Assembly (NCBI GenBank): GCA_964499285.1
Contig: CAZCLA010000043.1
Span: 1 to 22,787, forward strand
Length of the DNA: 22,787 bases
Direction of reading: 5' to 3'
From: JAGFIY01 sp964499285
Lineage (GTDB): Bacteria > Bacteroidota > Ignavibacteria > Ignavibacteriales > Melioribacteraceae
Below the pieces are notes generated by a model. It was not told the DNA's origin and did no database searches. It worked only from the letters and a program-made list of their open reading frames with translations. Of this stretch, positions 1 through 7,385 are shown piece after piece. Within the stretch, counting starts at the first letter, position 1. Each line of letters opens with the position of its first letter. A program made the position numbers and the translations under genes.

Positions 1-1
1 A

Positions 2-1057
2 TTTAAATATGATCAACCAATTAATATTGATTCGATTATCTTCTTAACTGATTTTAATGGCAACTGGATGCCTTCATTTGCTCTTATAAATACGTACCAA
101 GGTAGTTATCTTAACAATACAACTCTGAAATCTTGGACTGGAGATGAATTTATTAATATTGCACAAGATCACTATTACTATAACGATAATGGAAATCAAA
201 TTGTAATCAAATCCGATGTTTGGGATAATTCTGTTTGGGAAAATAATCTACTGTCAACAAGTCATTTTAACTCCAATGGAGCTAAAGTTTTAGAAACAAA
301 TTTCATTTGGATTGATGACGAGTGGCAAAAAACTTCAAAAACAACAATTGAAAACAATTCCGACAATCTTCCAGTTTCAAATATCTTTCAGATTTGGGAA
401 AATGATTCTTGGCAAAACTTTTTGTTTCAGTATTTCTACTATAATGAATTAAATCAGAGAGATTCAGTAATAACAGATAGTTGGACTGGTTTTGGCTGGC
501 AGCATATTTCTAAGATTTCTATAGAACGGACTCCATATCAATTTATTAATCTTATATCTCTGTGGGATGTCGATCACTGGGAAAAAGATTCGAGGATTGT
601 ATATGACCTTAGTGATCAAGAAGATATAATTTTTGCTAAATGTGAATACAACAACAATGGGGTTTGGGAGGCAACAAATAGTCAGATAGTTATTCCAAAT
701 TCGAACGGTTATGTACTTTATTTACTTACACACAGAATTCAAGCGTATTACGCTAAACCAACTGATATCGACGATTCACCTTCTAATATTGTATCAGATT
801 ACAAACTCTATCAGAACTACCCTAATCCATTCAACCCAACAACAAAGATAAAATATGATATCGCAGACAGAGGATTCGTTACTTTGAAAGTATACGACAT
901 ATTGGGAAAAGAAATTTTAATACTAGTGAATGAAGTAAAAGAAGCCGGAAGTTATGAAGTCAAATTTGATGCTAGTTATCTACCAAGTGGTGTGTATATT
1001 TATACGATTAAAGCGGGTGCTTACTATACTTCTAAAAAAATGCTACTATTAAGATAA
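2..1057 (+). CDS. T9SS-secreted repeat protein, 5' end missing
   Basis: The reading frame is open to the left edge of the window, so the ATG at 68 is internal and the gene begins outside. The visible part has a degenerate repeat in which a W-x(4)-W core recurs about every 40-50 residues (for example VWDNSVWENN, IWIDDEWQKT, IWENDSWQNF, LWDVDHWEKD), mixed with Asn/Asp/Tyr-rich beta-strand-like sequence. The last ~80 residues are a type A T9SS sorting domain: entry motif YQNYPNPFNPTTKIKY, then LKVYDILGKE, then SGVYIYTIKAG and the basic end KKMLLLR. Family knowledge says such proteins cross the outer membrane by T9SS and are anchored or released. The function of the repeat region is unknown; it could be an adhesin or a structural surface protein. 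I see no catalytic motif. Confidence 0.85.
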   Translation, partial: FKYDQPINIDSIIFLTDFNGNWMPSFALINTYQGSYLNNTTLKSWTGDEFINIAQDHYYYNDNGNQIVIKSDVWDNSVWENNLLSTSHFNSNGAKVLETNFIWIDDEWQKTSKTTIENNSDNLPVSNIFQIWENDSWQNFLFQYFYYNELNQRDSVITDSWTGFGWQHISKISIERTPYQFINLISLWDVDHWEKDSRIVYDLSDQEDIIFAKCEYNNNGVWEATNSQIVIPNSNGYVLYLLTHRIQAYYAKPTDIDDSPSNIVSDYKLYQNYPNPFNPTTKIKYDIADRGFVTLKVYDILGKEILILVNEVKEAGSYEVKFDASYLPSGVYIYTIKAGAYYTSKKMLLLR

Positions 1058-1081
1058 ATTTTCATTCTTTATCGAATAATT

Positions 1082-1110
1082 AAAGTCCGGTTACGCCGAA
1101 CTTTTTTTAT
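1082..1110 (+). terminator. Rho-independent terminator of the T9SS repeat protein
   Basis: About 25 nt after the stop, AAAGTCCGG (1082-1090) pairs with CCGAACTTT (1096-1104) around a short loop. There is one C-A mismatch, and a run of seven T follows the C at 1101. It also lies against the stop codon of the minus-strand hydrolase gene, so it may serve both convergent transcripts, although the minus side has a poorer U tract. Confidence 0.7.
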
Positions 1111-2888
1111 TCCTTCTCAGAATTATCTAAACTCTTTAATCCCTTGTAGAATTTAATTGCCGGTTGATATGATGAATTTAATTCTAATGATCTTTTGACA
1201 GCGTTAGTAGCTTTATCATAATCTTTGGCTAAATAGTATGCGCCGGCTAAATTATAGTAAACTTGGTAATCTTTGGAGTTATACTCAATACTTTTCGATA
1301 AATATTCAATTGCAGTTTTATAATCGCCTTTATTCACAGCTATTGAACCAATCCACTTAGTTGTGTAATCATTTGAATTAAGCGAATTCAACTTAAAAAG
1401 GTAAGGAAGTGCTTCGTTAAAATATTCTATTGAAATAAGTTTATCGATTAACTGTGCATAATTAATTTCGCCGTATGGGCTATCCTTGATTATTGCGTCA
1501 TATTCTTTGATAAACAAGGAATATTCACCTTGACTGAAATAATAATCTGCAAGCTGTTTATGAGCATTATGGTGAGATACTTTTCTTGTGAACCATTTGA
1601 CAGCAAGTGTATCGATGAGATTTTTTTGCTTAAAGTTCATTAGAAGATAATTAGGTTTCCCTTCTTCAACAAAAGGGAAAGTGCCCAGCAGCTTTCTTAC
1701 CCGCAAATCCGCCCAAACAGAATCCAGTTTTGTATATGGAAAATCTGCCGTAAGAATACTGTCGATTTCTTGTAAAGAGAAATTCGTTTCGTATTCCGGA
1801 AAATATTTTTGTCTTTTACACTCTTCAAAAAATGCTTTACCCATAAGTTTGTAACCTTCTACATTAGGGTGAAGGTGATCAACCATTAAATTATATCCTA
1901 CAATTGAACCGGGACTTTTTATCGAAAAAACGGAATCCATATCAACAACCGGCAACGAATATTTTTTAGTAAGATTCTTAATTGTCTTATTCATAGCATC
2001 TGGAGCGCGGAAGCGGAGAGCATCATATTCTTTTGCAAGAAAAAAATTTTCTTTTGCTTCTAAATACTCATTTTGTTCGAGATAGTTTTCTCCTTCTGTA
2101 AAAAATATTGAAGCATCTTTATCGGGATTCTCTTTGATTGGAACAAATGGTTTCTGCTTAAGATTACTTGTGAGAAGTCCTACAACGACCGGGATGTTAT
2201 TCGAATATAATTCCTTAAAAATATAATCTATATTTGTTTGGAATTGTTCAATACCATGTAAATATTCATTCGAATCAAATTCAATAGTGCTGTTGCCTAT
2301 CATTCTGGACATTAATGTTTCTGAATTATCAATACCCTTGTCGCCTTCTGAAAACAAGCTCCATGTACCGCTGATAAAGTTGGTAATCAGTTGTATGGTC
2401 TTAAAATCCTGCAGACTTAGGATAAGATTTACAAGTGCCGGACTTGATCCGAAACTCAGTGTCGAGCCGGCTCCCAGAGCTCCGTAATACTCATTGTGTC
2501 CTGCATAGATAATTATTAAATCCGGCTTTTGTTCAATCACTTCATCAACGTAATCACGAATCGTATAGGTGTTAACTGCGGACATTCCAAGATTTATAAC
2601 TTCGATAAGTTTTGAAGGATATTCTAATTCCAGCCTTCTTTGAATATATCTTGAAAAGGAAGCATTGTAAACAAAAGGCCAACCGGCGGTTGTACTTCCT
2701 CCCAAAATAAATACTCTAAAACTTTCTTCCGGCTTATCTTTCTTGAAAAGATCGGGAATTACTGCAGGCACAAATTCTGAATTACCGAAATATTTTTTTG
2801 GAAGCTCGGGATTGAGAACGTACAAGTCGGGAAACTCTTCCGATACGGTTACGAAAACATCGTAATCAATTCCGTAATCAAAAACTCT
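1107..2888 (-). CDS. SGNH/GDSL hydrolase with C-terminal TPRs, N-terminus in gap
   Basis: This is a predicted esterase or lipase of the SGNH fold. All blocks are visible: block I FILGGSTTAG with the nucleophile Ser, block II NLGMSAVNT, block III YAGHNEYYG, and block V DHLHPNVEGY with the Asp and His of the triad. The C-terminal ~170 residues form about three tetratricopeptide repeats (for example NKGDYKTAIEYLSKSIEYN and YYLAKDYDKATNAVKRSLEL). The frame is open from a TTG at 2825 up to the gap (RVFDYGIDYDVFV...), so that TTG is not the start. Relatives normally begin with one transmembrane segment just upstream of this point, which is probably in the gap. It is divergent from the carbamoyltransferase operon. 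A GDSL enzyme beside an O-carbamoyltransferase recalls SxtL beside SxtI. Its substrate is unknown; removal or transfer of acyl or carbamoyl groups is inference only. Confidence 0.85.
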   Translation of the reverse strand, partial: RVFDYGIDYDVFVTVSEEFPDLYVLNPELPKKYFGNSEFVPAVIPDLFKKDKPEESFRVFILGGSTTAGWPFVYNASFSRYIQRRLELEYPSKLIEVINLGMSAVNTYTIRDYVDEVIEQKPDLIIIYAGHNEYYGALGAGSTLSFGSSPALVNLILSLQDFKTIQLITNFISGTWSLFSEGDKGIDNSETLMSRMIGNSTIEFDSNEYLHGIEQFQTNIDYIFKELYSNNIPVVVGLLTSNLKQKPFVPIKENPDKDASIFFTEGENYLEQNEYLEAKENFFLAKEYDALRFRAPDAMNKTIKNLTKKYSLPVVDMDSVFSIKSPGSIVGYNLMVDHLHPNVEGYKLMGKAFFEECKRQKYFPEYETNFSLQEIDSILTADFPYTKLDSVWADLRVRKLLGTFPFVEEGKPNYLLMNFKQKNLIDTLAVKWFTRKVSHHNAHKQLADYYFSQGEYSLFIKEYDAIIKDSPYGEINYAQLIDKLISIEYFNEALPYLFKLNSLNSNDYTTKWIGSIAVNKGDYKTAIEYLSKSIEYNSKDYQVYYNLAGAYYLAKDYDKATNAVKRSLELNSSYQPAIKFYKGLKSLDNSEKE

Positions 2889-2988
2889 NNNNNNNNNNNN
2901 NNNNNNNNNNNNNNNNNNNNNNNNNNNNNNNNNNNNNNNNNNNNNNNNNNNNNNNNNNNNNNNNNNNNNNNNNNNNNNNNNNNNNNNN
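2889..2988. other. Assembly gap (100 N placeholder)
   Basis: Exactly 100 N. Both flanking genes read into it and lack their 5' ends. The carbamoyltransferase alone should need about 150 more residues, so the true gap must be much longer than 100 bp. It should contain both starts and the divergent promoter region. Confidence 0.95.
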
Positions 2989-2989
2989 C

Positions 2990-4333
2990 GGAAGCGGAAA
3001 TAAGTTGAATATAATTGCAGATATTAAATTCCCCCATTCACTCGGGCTGCTTTATTCTGCGTTTACTTACTACACCGGATTTAAGGTGAACTCCGGTGAA
3101 TATAAAGTAATGGGCTTGGCTCCATACGGTGAACCGAAGTACGTTGATCTGATTCTAAACGAATTGATGGATTTGAAAGAGGACGGCTCGTTCAAACTGA
3201 ACATGAAGTATTTTAATTACTGCGCCGGCTTAACAATGACCAATTCAAAATTTCATAAACTTTTCGGAGGCGATCCGCGTAGACCGGAATCGAAATTAAC
3301 GCAGCGAGAAATGGATTTAGCTCGTTCGGTTCAAGATGTAACTGAAGAGGTGATGTTGAGATCGGCACGTCACATAAAAAATGAAACCGGCGAGGATTAT
3401 CTTGTACTTGCTGGAGGGGTTGCTCTAAACTGTGTTGCCAACGGAAAAATTTTAAGAGAAAACATCTTTAAGGATATTTGGATTCAGCCTGCGGCTGGAG
3501 ATGCAGGCGGAGCTTTGGGCGCAGCTTTATATGTTTGGTATCAATATCTTGATAATCCGAGAAGTGCGGATAATAAAAACGACTTTCAAAAAGGATCTTA
3601 TCTTGGTCCCGAATATCGTGAAAAATCAATTAAAAAATTCCTCGATGAAAATGAAATCACGTATGAGTACTTTGAGGACGAAGAAGTTTTAACTGAAAAG
3701 GTTGCAGATCTTATCAACGAAGAAAATGTAATCGGCTGGTTTCAAGGAAGGATGGAATTTGGACCCCGTGCATTAGGTGGCAGAACAATAATCGGTGATG
3801 CGAGATCTTCAAAAATGCAGGCAACTATGAATCTTAAAATTAAGTTCCGGGAAAGCTTTCGTCCCTTTGCTCCTTCAGTGCTCGAAGAAAGAGTATCTGA
3901 TTATTTTGAGATCGACAGACCTAGTCCTTATATGCTTCTTGTAGCGGACGTGAAAAAAGAACGCCAGAAAAAAATGTCCGATAATGAACAGAAGCTTTTT
4001 GGAATTGAAAAACTGAATATTCTTCGTTCCGATATTCCGGCTGTCACTCACATAGATTATTCGGCACGTATTCAATCAGTGAATAAAAAAACTAATCCTC
4101 GTTACCACAAAGTAATAACGAAACTTGATGAGAAATACGGGTGCGGCGTTATAGTCAATACTTCTTTTAATGTAAGAGGGGAACCGATTGTCTGCGCCCC
4201 ACAAGAAGCATTCACATGTTTTATGCGAACGGATATGGATTTCCTGGTTCTTGGTAATTTCGTGCTGGATAAGAAAAAACAAAAACCCCTTGAAAAAGAT
4301 ATTGATTGGAAAAAAGAATTTGAGCTGGACTGA
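2990..4333 (+). CDS. NodU/CmcH-type O-carbamoyltransferase, N-terminus in gap
   Basis: Enzymes of this family transfer the carbamoyl group of carbamoyl phosphate, through an ATP-dependent carbamoyl-adenylate, to a hydroxyl of a sugar, antibiotic or alkaloid. The visible part starts inside the Kae1-like domain: FPHSLGLLYSAFT, VNSGEYKVMGLAPYG, LAGGVALNCVANGK and the metal-binding AAGDAGGALGAAL. The C-terminal carbamoyltransferase domain follows: QGRMEFGPRALGGRTIIGD, FRESFRPFAPSVLEE and NTSFNVRGEPIVCAP. The frame is open from the gap, so the TTG at 3005 is not a believable start. About 447 residues are visible where the family usually has about 600, so the N-terminal His cluster is lost in the gap. 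The TGA stop overlaps the next ATG by one base (TGATG, 4331-4335), which implies translational coupling. The closest named analogue by context is SxtI; the substrate here cannot be inferred. Confidence 0.93.
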   Translation, partial: GSGNKLNIIADIKFPHSLGLLYSAFTYYTGFKVNSGEYKVMGLAPYGEPKYVDLILNELMDLKEDGSFKLNMKYFNYCAGLTMTNSKFHKLFGGDPRRPESKLTQREMDLARSVQDVTEEVMLRSARHIKNETGEDYLVLAGGVALNCVANGKILRENIFKDIWIQPAAGDAGGALGAALYVWYQYLDNPRSADNKNDFQKGSYLGPEYREKSIKKFLDENEITYEYFEDEEVLTEKVADLINEENVIGWFQGRMEFGPRALGGRTIIGDARSSKMQATMNLKIKFRESFRPFAPSVLEERVSDYFEIDRPSPYMLLVADVKKERQKKMSDNEQKLFGIEKLNILRSDIPAVTHIDYSARIQSVNKKTNPRYHKVITKLDEKYGCGVIVNTSFNVRGEPIVCAPQEAFTCFMRTDMDFLVLGNFVLDKKKQKPLEKDIDWKKEFELD

Positions 4334-4749
4334 TGATTATTGAAGAAATTAAAAATATAAAAAGCGACAAAAAAGAGCTTAGGAAATTTGGAATATCCGT
4401 TGGAGCGGTAATTCTTCTAATTTCGCTGCTTTTGCTATACTGGGAAAAATCATTTTGGATTTGGTTTTTCATTGTCGCAGATTTTTTGATAATTGCCGGA
4501 GTTTTGTTCCCAAATATTTTACTCCCGCTCCAAAAGGTCTGGATGACTCTTGCAGTTCTACTGGGATTTGTGATGACCAGGGTTATTTTATCTATACTTT
4601 ATTATATTATAATCACTCCGATTGGATTCATAACGAGAATTATCGGCAAAGACTTTCTTTCGTTAAAAATTGATAAAACGGCAAAGTCTTACTGGAATTA
4701 TAGGTCAAAAAAAGAATATCAAAAAATAGATACAGAAAGACAATTTTAA
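4333..4749 (+). CDS. SxtJ-family membrane protein
   Basis: A 138-residue inner-membrane protein with three predicted transmembrane segments at about residues 21-37, 41-60 and 70-94. The flanks are charged: KKELRKFG at the N-terminus and a basic C-terminal tail. The conserved-looking block TPIGFITRIIGKDFLSLK (95-112), followed by SYWNYRSK, matches what I know of the SxtJ family, which is found next to carbamoyltransferases. The start is fixed by the one-base overlap with the carbamoyltransferase stop. Biochemical function is unknown. Co-translation with the transferase suggests a membrane partner or anchor for carbamoylation, or a transport role, but that is inference. Confidence 0.82.
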   Translation: MIIEEIKNIKSDKKELRKFGISVGAVILLISLLLLYWEKSFWIWFFIVADFLIIAGVLFPNILLPLQKVWMTLAVLLGFVMTRVILSILYYIIITPIGFITRIIGKDFLSLKIDKTAKSYWNYRSKKEYQKIDTERQF

Positions 4750-4763
4750 TTTAATTTATATAT

Positions 4764-4922
4764 ATGAGCAAACTTTCAATACTATCCGAATTTTGGGACT
4801 TTCTTAAAGTAAGAAAAAAATGGTGGCTGTTGCCAATTGTGTTATTTTTAGTTCTCCTTGGAGGACTCATTATCCTAACTCAAGGTTCAGCACTGGCACC
4901 GTTTATTTATGCAATATTTTAG
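4764..4922 (+). CDS. DUF5989 (SxtK-like) 52-residue membrane protein
   Basis: A small gene of 52 codons plus TAG, 14 nt after the SxtJ-type gene. It reads MSKLSILSEFWDFLKVRKKW, then a single hydrophobic segment (about residues 21-39), ending TQGSALAPFIYAIF. The amphipathic head with a KVRKKWW basic-aromatic boundary and the APFIY tail are the hallmarks of the DUF5989 family as I recall it, which travels with carbamoyltransferase and SxtJ-type genes. No Shine-Dalgarno precedes the ATG (the leader is all A/T), so it probably depends on coupled translation. Its last 4 bases overlap the last 4 of the amylase gene on the other strand, leaving no room for a terminator between the converging operons. 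Molecular role unknown. Confidence 0.85.
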   Translation: MSKLSILSEFWDFLKVRKKWWLLPIVLFLVLLGGLIILTQGSALAPFIYAIF

Positions 4923-6739
4923 TTCAAGATCATCATTCCATAAGGCGGCAATTTAACCGTTTTGTTCTGATAAAAATTAATTTCTGTTCCTGTTATTAGA
5001 TCAGTAAAAATATGGTTTGCTGGATCAATCCACCTAAGTGAAAACTCTTTTTCCGAATTATTGTTGTTTATAAGAACGAGGATTTTCTTGTCCTTGTATT
5101 CTCTTGAAATTCCTAGTAAATTTTGCTCATTATCAATAAAAGAGAAATCGATCTTTCCCAACGATAGAGCTTCGTTCTCGTTTCTAATTCTTATTAGGTT
5201 TCTGTACCACTGGTAGAGATCTTCATTAAAATAAACTTTGTCTATTTGTTTCTTTTTACCGAATGGTTGGAGGGTCTCATCGTCATAAACTTTTGAATAA
5301 TGAACAAAAGGTTTTCGGCAGTCCGGATCATCCAATCCCCACATACCGGTTTCATCGCCGTAATAGACATGCGGTGCCCCGGGTAAAACCATTTGGATTC
5401 CGACAATCAATTTTTGCTTCTTAATCCCAGTCTCATCCGGTTTGTGAACATTAAGATTTTCATTACCAGATAAATTTCCCATATGATCGTACCAGATATC
5501 CGGATTAACGATAAGCGAAGCAAGTCTTTCTGCATCATGACTTCCCATCAAGTTCATTAGTACTTGAACATTTTGAAAACGATAATCGTCGTAATAACTT
5601 TTTAAACTATCCACAAATCCTTGAGGAGAGATTTTGTCCTTTTCGTCAATGATGAAGTTTTTAACAGCACGGGTAAATCTATAGTTCATTACCGCATCAA
5701 ATTGATCTCCCTCAAGCCAAGGTGAAGCATTAAACATTTTGTTAGATGAATAATCCTCCCACCAAACTTCACCAACCGTATAAGCCTCGGGATTTATTTC
5801 TCTTACCCAGGTTCTAAACTTCTGCCAAAAACCATGAGGAACCATTTCTGCTACGTCGAGTCTCCATCCATCTATTCCATCACTTGGATCTCCGTCATTG
5901 TTCGGGTCCATCCACCGGTTTACGATTGCTTTAACGTGTTCTTCAAATTCGGGGTCGAGACCTTCTGCGGTTTCTCTAATTTCGGGCAGATCTTTTACAC
6001 CGTACCATCCTTGATAATCAAACTCACTAGCTTCAGTTTCGGTATTATCAAATGAGTTTATCGTAAACCAATCTTTAAATCTTGAATTCTGCTGATTTTC
6101 AACCACATGCTTAAATGCCCAAAATGTATTCCCAACATGGTTGAAAACTCCGTCAATAATTATCTTAATATCCCTTTTGTGAGCTTCTTCAATTAATTTA
6201 AGGAAAAGTTTATCGGCGTAAGTCCATTGCCAGGTTGCCGGATCGGCGGGATCTTCGTCGATCCAAATTTGTCTGTCAAGTTCTGGCTCGGGTCCAAAAT
6301 TATTATCTATGTGGTGATACATAGATGCATCGTATTTGTGGAGCGAAGGTGATTCGAAAATAGGATTTAAGTAAATAGCATTGATGCCGAGATCCTCTAA
6401 GTACGACAATTGTGAGATTACACCTTGTAAATCTCCACCGTATCTTCGCAAACCGCAGTTAGAATAGAAATTTAACCCGGAGTTTTTTTCCCAGTCGTCT
6501 TGAAAATACCAATCGGAAGTCCAAGTTTTTGTTGTCCATCCTTCCGGCACGAAATAAGGCCAGGCCCCTTCTAGATCAAGAGGAGTGGGATTATTTGAAG
6601 GATCGCCGTCCCAAAATCTCTCGGGAAAAATTTGATACCAGACGGCTTTTTTTGCCCAATCCGGTGTATCGGAAAATCCTGTCTGAGCACTTAATGATAA
6701 TACAGATCCTAAAACTGCGGTAAGTATAAAAAACTTCAT
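4919..6739 (-). CDS. Exported GH13 alpha-amylase-family glycosidase
   Basis: A 606-residue enzyme predicted to hydrolyse alpha-glucans or maltodextrins outside the cytoplasm. A signal peptide covers residues 1-18 (cleavage near LSA-QT). The mature protein starts WAKKAVWYQIFPERFWDGD, the usual opening of the (beta/alpha)8 barrel. The four GH13 regions are intact: DGVFNH (196-201), GWRLDVAEM with nucleophile D295, GEVWWED with acid/base E324, and GSHDAERL with H401-D402. A C-terminal beta domain follows from about residue 525. There is no N-terminal carbohydrate-binding domain and no T9SS tail, so it is probably periplasmic. The ATG at 6739 has GAGGA about 8 nt upstream. The barrel resembles cyclomaltodextrinase/neopullulanase-like GH13 members, but the exact specificity is uncertain. 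Confidence 0.9.
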   Translation of the reverse strand: MKFFILTAVLGSVLSLSAQTGFSDTPDWAKKAVWYQIFPERFWDGDPSNNPTPLDLEGAWPYFVPEGWTTKTWTSDWYFQDDWEKNSGLNFYSNCGLRRYGGDLQGVISQLSYLEDLGINAIYLNPIFESPSLHKYDASMYHHIDNNFGPEPELDRQIWIDEDPADPATWQWTYADKLFLKLIEEAHKRDIKIIIDGVFNHVGNTFWAFKHVVENQQNSRFKDWFTINSFDNTETEASEFDYQGWYGVKDLPEIRETAEGLDPEFEEHVKAIVNRWMDPNNDGDPSDGIDGWRLDVAEMVPHGFWQKFRTWVREINPEAYTVGEVWWEDYSSNKMFNASPWLEGDQFDAVMNYRFTRAVKNFIIDEKDKISPQGFVDSLKSYYDDYRFQNVQVLMNLMGSHDAERLASLIVNPDIWYDHMGNLSGNENLNVHKPDETGIKKQKLIVGIQMVLPGAPHVYYGDETGMWGLDDPDCRKPFVHYSKVYDDETLQPFGKKKQIDKVYFNEDLYQWYRNLIRIRNENEALSLGKIDFSFIDNEQNLLGISREYKDKKILVLINNNNSEKEFSLRWIDPANHIFTDLITGTEINFYQNKTVKLPPYGMMILN

Positions 6740-6877
6740 AATCTTTTCCTCAAATGATTTTAAAGATAATCCTAAATCACAATAAATGCTGAATCAAATT
6801 GATTTTTGTGGAGAAATACAAGAATATTTCATAAACTTAACATCTAGATTTTTGGTGATTTATGTTCTTTTAGTTTT

Positions 6878-6964
6878 GGAGGGGTGGCAGAGTGGTTGAA
6901 TGCGGCGGTCTTGAAAACCGTTGAGTCTTCGCGGGCTCCGGGGGTTCGAATCCCTCCCCCTCCG
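6878..6964 (+). tRNA. tRNA-Ser (anticodon UGA)
   Basis: Acceptor stem GGAGGGG (6878-6884) pairs with CCCCTCC (6957-6963), with discriminator G at 6964. The D arm is GCA...TGC. The anticodon arm is GCGGT-CTTGAAA-ACCGT with anticodon TGA, followed by a long variable arm as expected for tRNA-Ser. The T arm is GGGGG-TTCGAAT-CCCTC. The 3' CCA is not encoded (CAA follows the discriminator). Confidence 0.96.
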
Positions 6965-6965
6965 C

Positions 6966-6987
6966 AAGGTTTGCAAAAACCTTTAAT
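6966..6987 (+). terminator. Possible terminator or processing hairpin after tRNA-Ser
   Basis: AAGGTTT (6966-6972) pairs perfectly with AAACCTT (6977-6983) around a GCAA tetraloop, directly after the tRNA. Only a short T-rich tail (TAAT) follows, so termination would be weak. It may instead mark the 3' end for processing. Confidence 0.4.
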
Positions 6988-7041
6988 CAACAATAAGTAA
7001 TGATCAGTAATTTGTAAGGCAACAAAATATGTTTAGCACTT

Positions 7042-7090
7042 TAAAGCTCTGTTCATTTACTTTTATTTTTAACACAAAATAGGAGCTTTG
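7042..7090 (+). promoter_or_regulatory. Candidate SD-sequestering leader hairpin of the cold-shock gene
   Basis: Bases 7042-7050 (TAAAGCTCT) can form 9 pairs, two of them G-U, with 7082-7090 (GGAGCTTTG). The pairing covers all but the first base of the AGGAG ribosome-binding site (7081-7085) of the cold-shock gene. The intervening ~31 nt are A/U-rich and weakly structured. CspA-type mRNAs are known to switch leader structure with temperature; that this leader does so is inferred from complementarity alone. Confidence 0.4.
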
Positions 7091-7092
7091 TA

Positions 7093-7305
7093 ATGGCAGA
7101 GCGTAAAGAAGGAACCGTAAAATGGTTCAATAGTTCAAAAGGATACGGATTCATTTCCCAAGAGGGTGGTGAGGATGTATTCGTTCATTTTCAATCAATA
7201 ATCGGTGACGGTTATAAGACCTTAGAAGAAGGTCAGAAGGTTGAATTTACTTTGGGACAAGGACAGAAAGGTCCTCAAGCAAATGAAGTAAAGGTTCTTT
7301 CATAA
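7093..7305 (+). CDS. Cold-shock protein, CspA family
   Basis: A 70-residue single cold-shock domain that binds single-stranded RNA and DNA and melts mRNA secondary structure at low temperature. It starts GTVKWFNSSKGYGFI, containing RNP1 (KGYGFI), continues with RNP2 (DVFVHF), and ends QKGPQANEVKVLS, full length for the family. The ATG is preceded by AGGAG at 7 nt. The gene stands alone between tRNA-Ser and a terminator, with a leader of up to ~125 nt that may be regulatory. Whether it is cold-induced or constitutive cannot be told from the protein. Confidence 0.96.
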   Translation: MAERKEGTVKWFNSSKGYGFISQEGGEDVFVHFQSIIGDGYKTLEEGQKVEFTLGQGQKGPQANEVKVLS

Positions 7306-7330
7306 AACTGTAAGAAATTTTTTACTTTGC

Positions 7331-7362
7331 AAAGCCCGTTTTTCAACGGGCTTTATTATTTC
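7331..7362 (+). terminator. Rho-independent terminator of the cold-shock gene
   Basis: A perfect 10-bp stem, AAAGCCCGTT (7331-7340) with AACGGGCTTT (7345-7354), around loop TTTC, ~25 nt after the stop and followed by T-rich ATTATTT. The T run at the end of the stem supplies the U tract. Confidence 0.85.
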
Positions 7363-7385
7363 CATCAATTCACTCAATAAGATAT

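Noticed and set aside
3005..3007. TTG at 3005 as the carbamoyltransferase start (and TTG 2825 for the hydrolase)
   Set aside because: Both frames continue open into the assembly gap with family-like sequence (GSGNKLN and RVFDYGIDYDVF), so these are internal codons.
2849..3037. Minus-strand ORF across gap 1, and a similar one at 8902-9156 across gap 2
   Set aside because: They consist largely of N and lie opposite well-supported genes.
4076..4472. Minus-strand ORFs opposite the carbamoyltransferase and SxtJ-type gene
   Set aside because: No family resemblance or ribosome site; these are antisense shadows of strongly conserved genes. The same holds for minus-strand ORFs within the macroglobulin gene.
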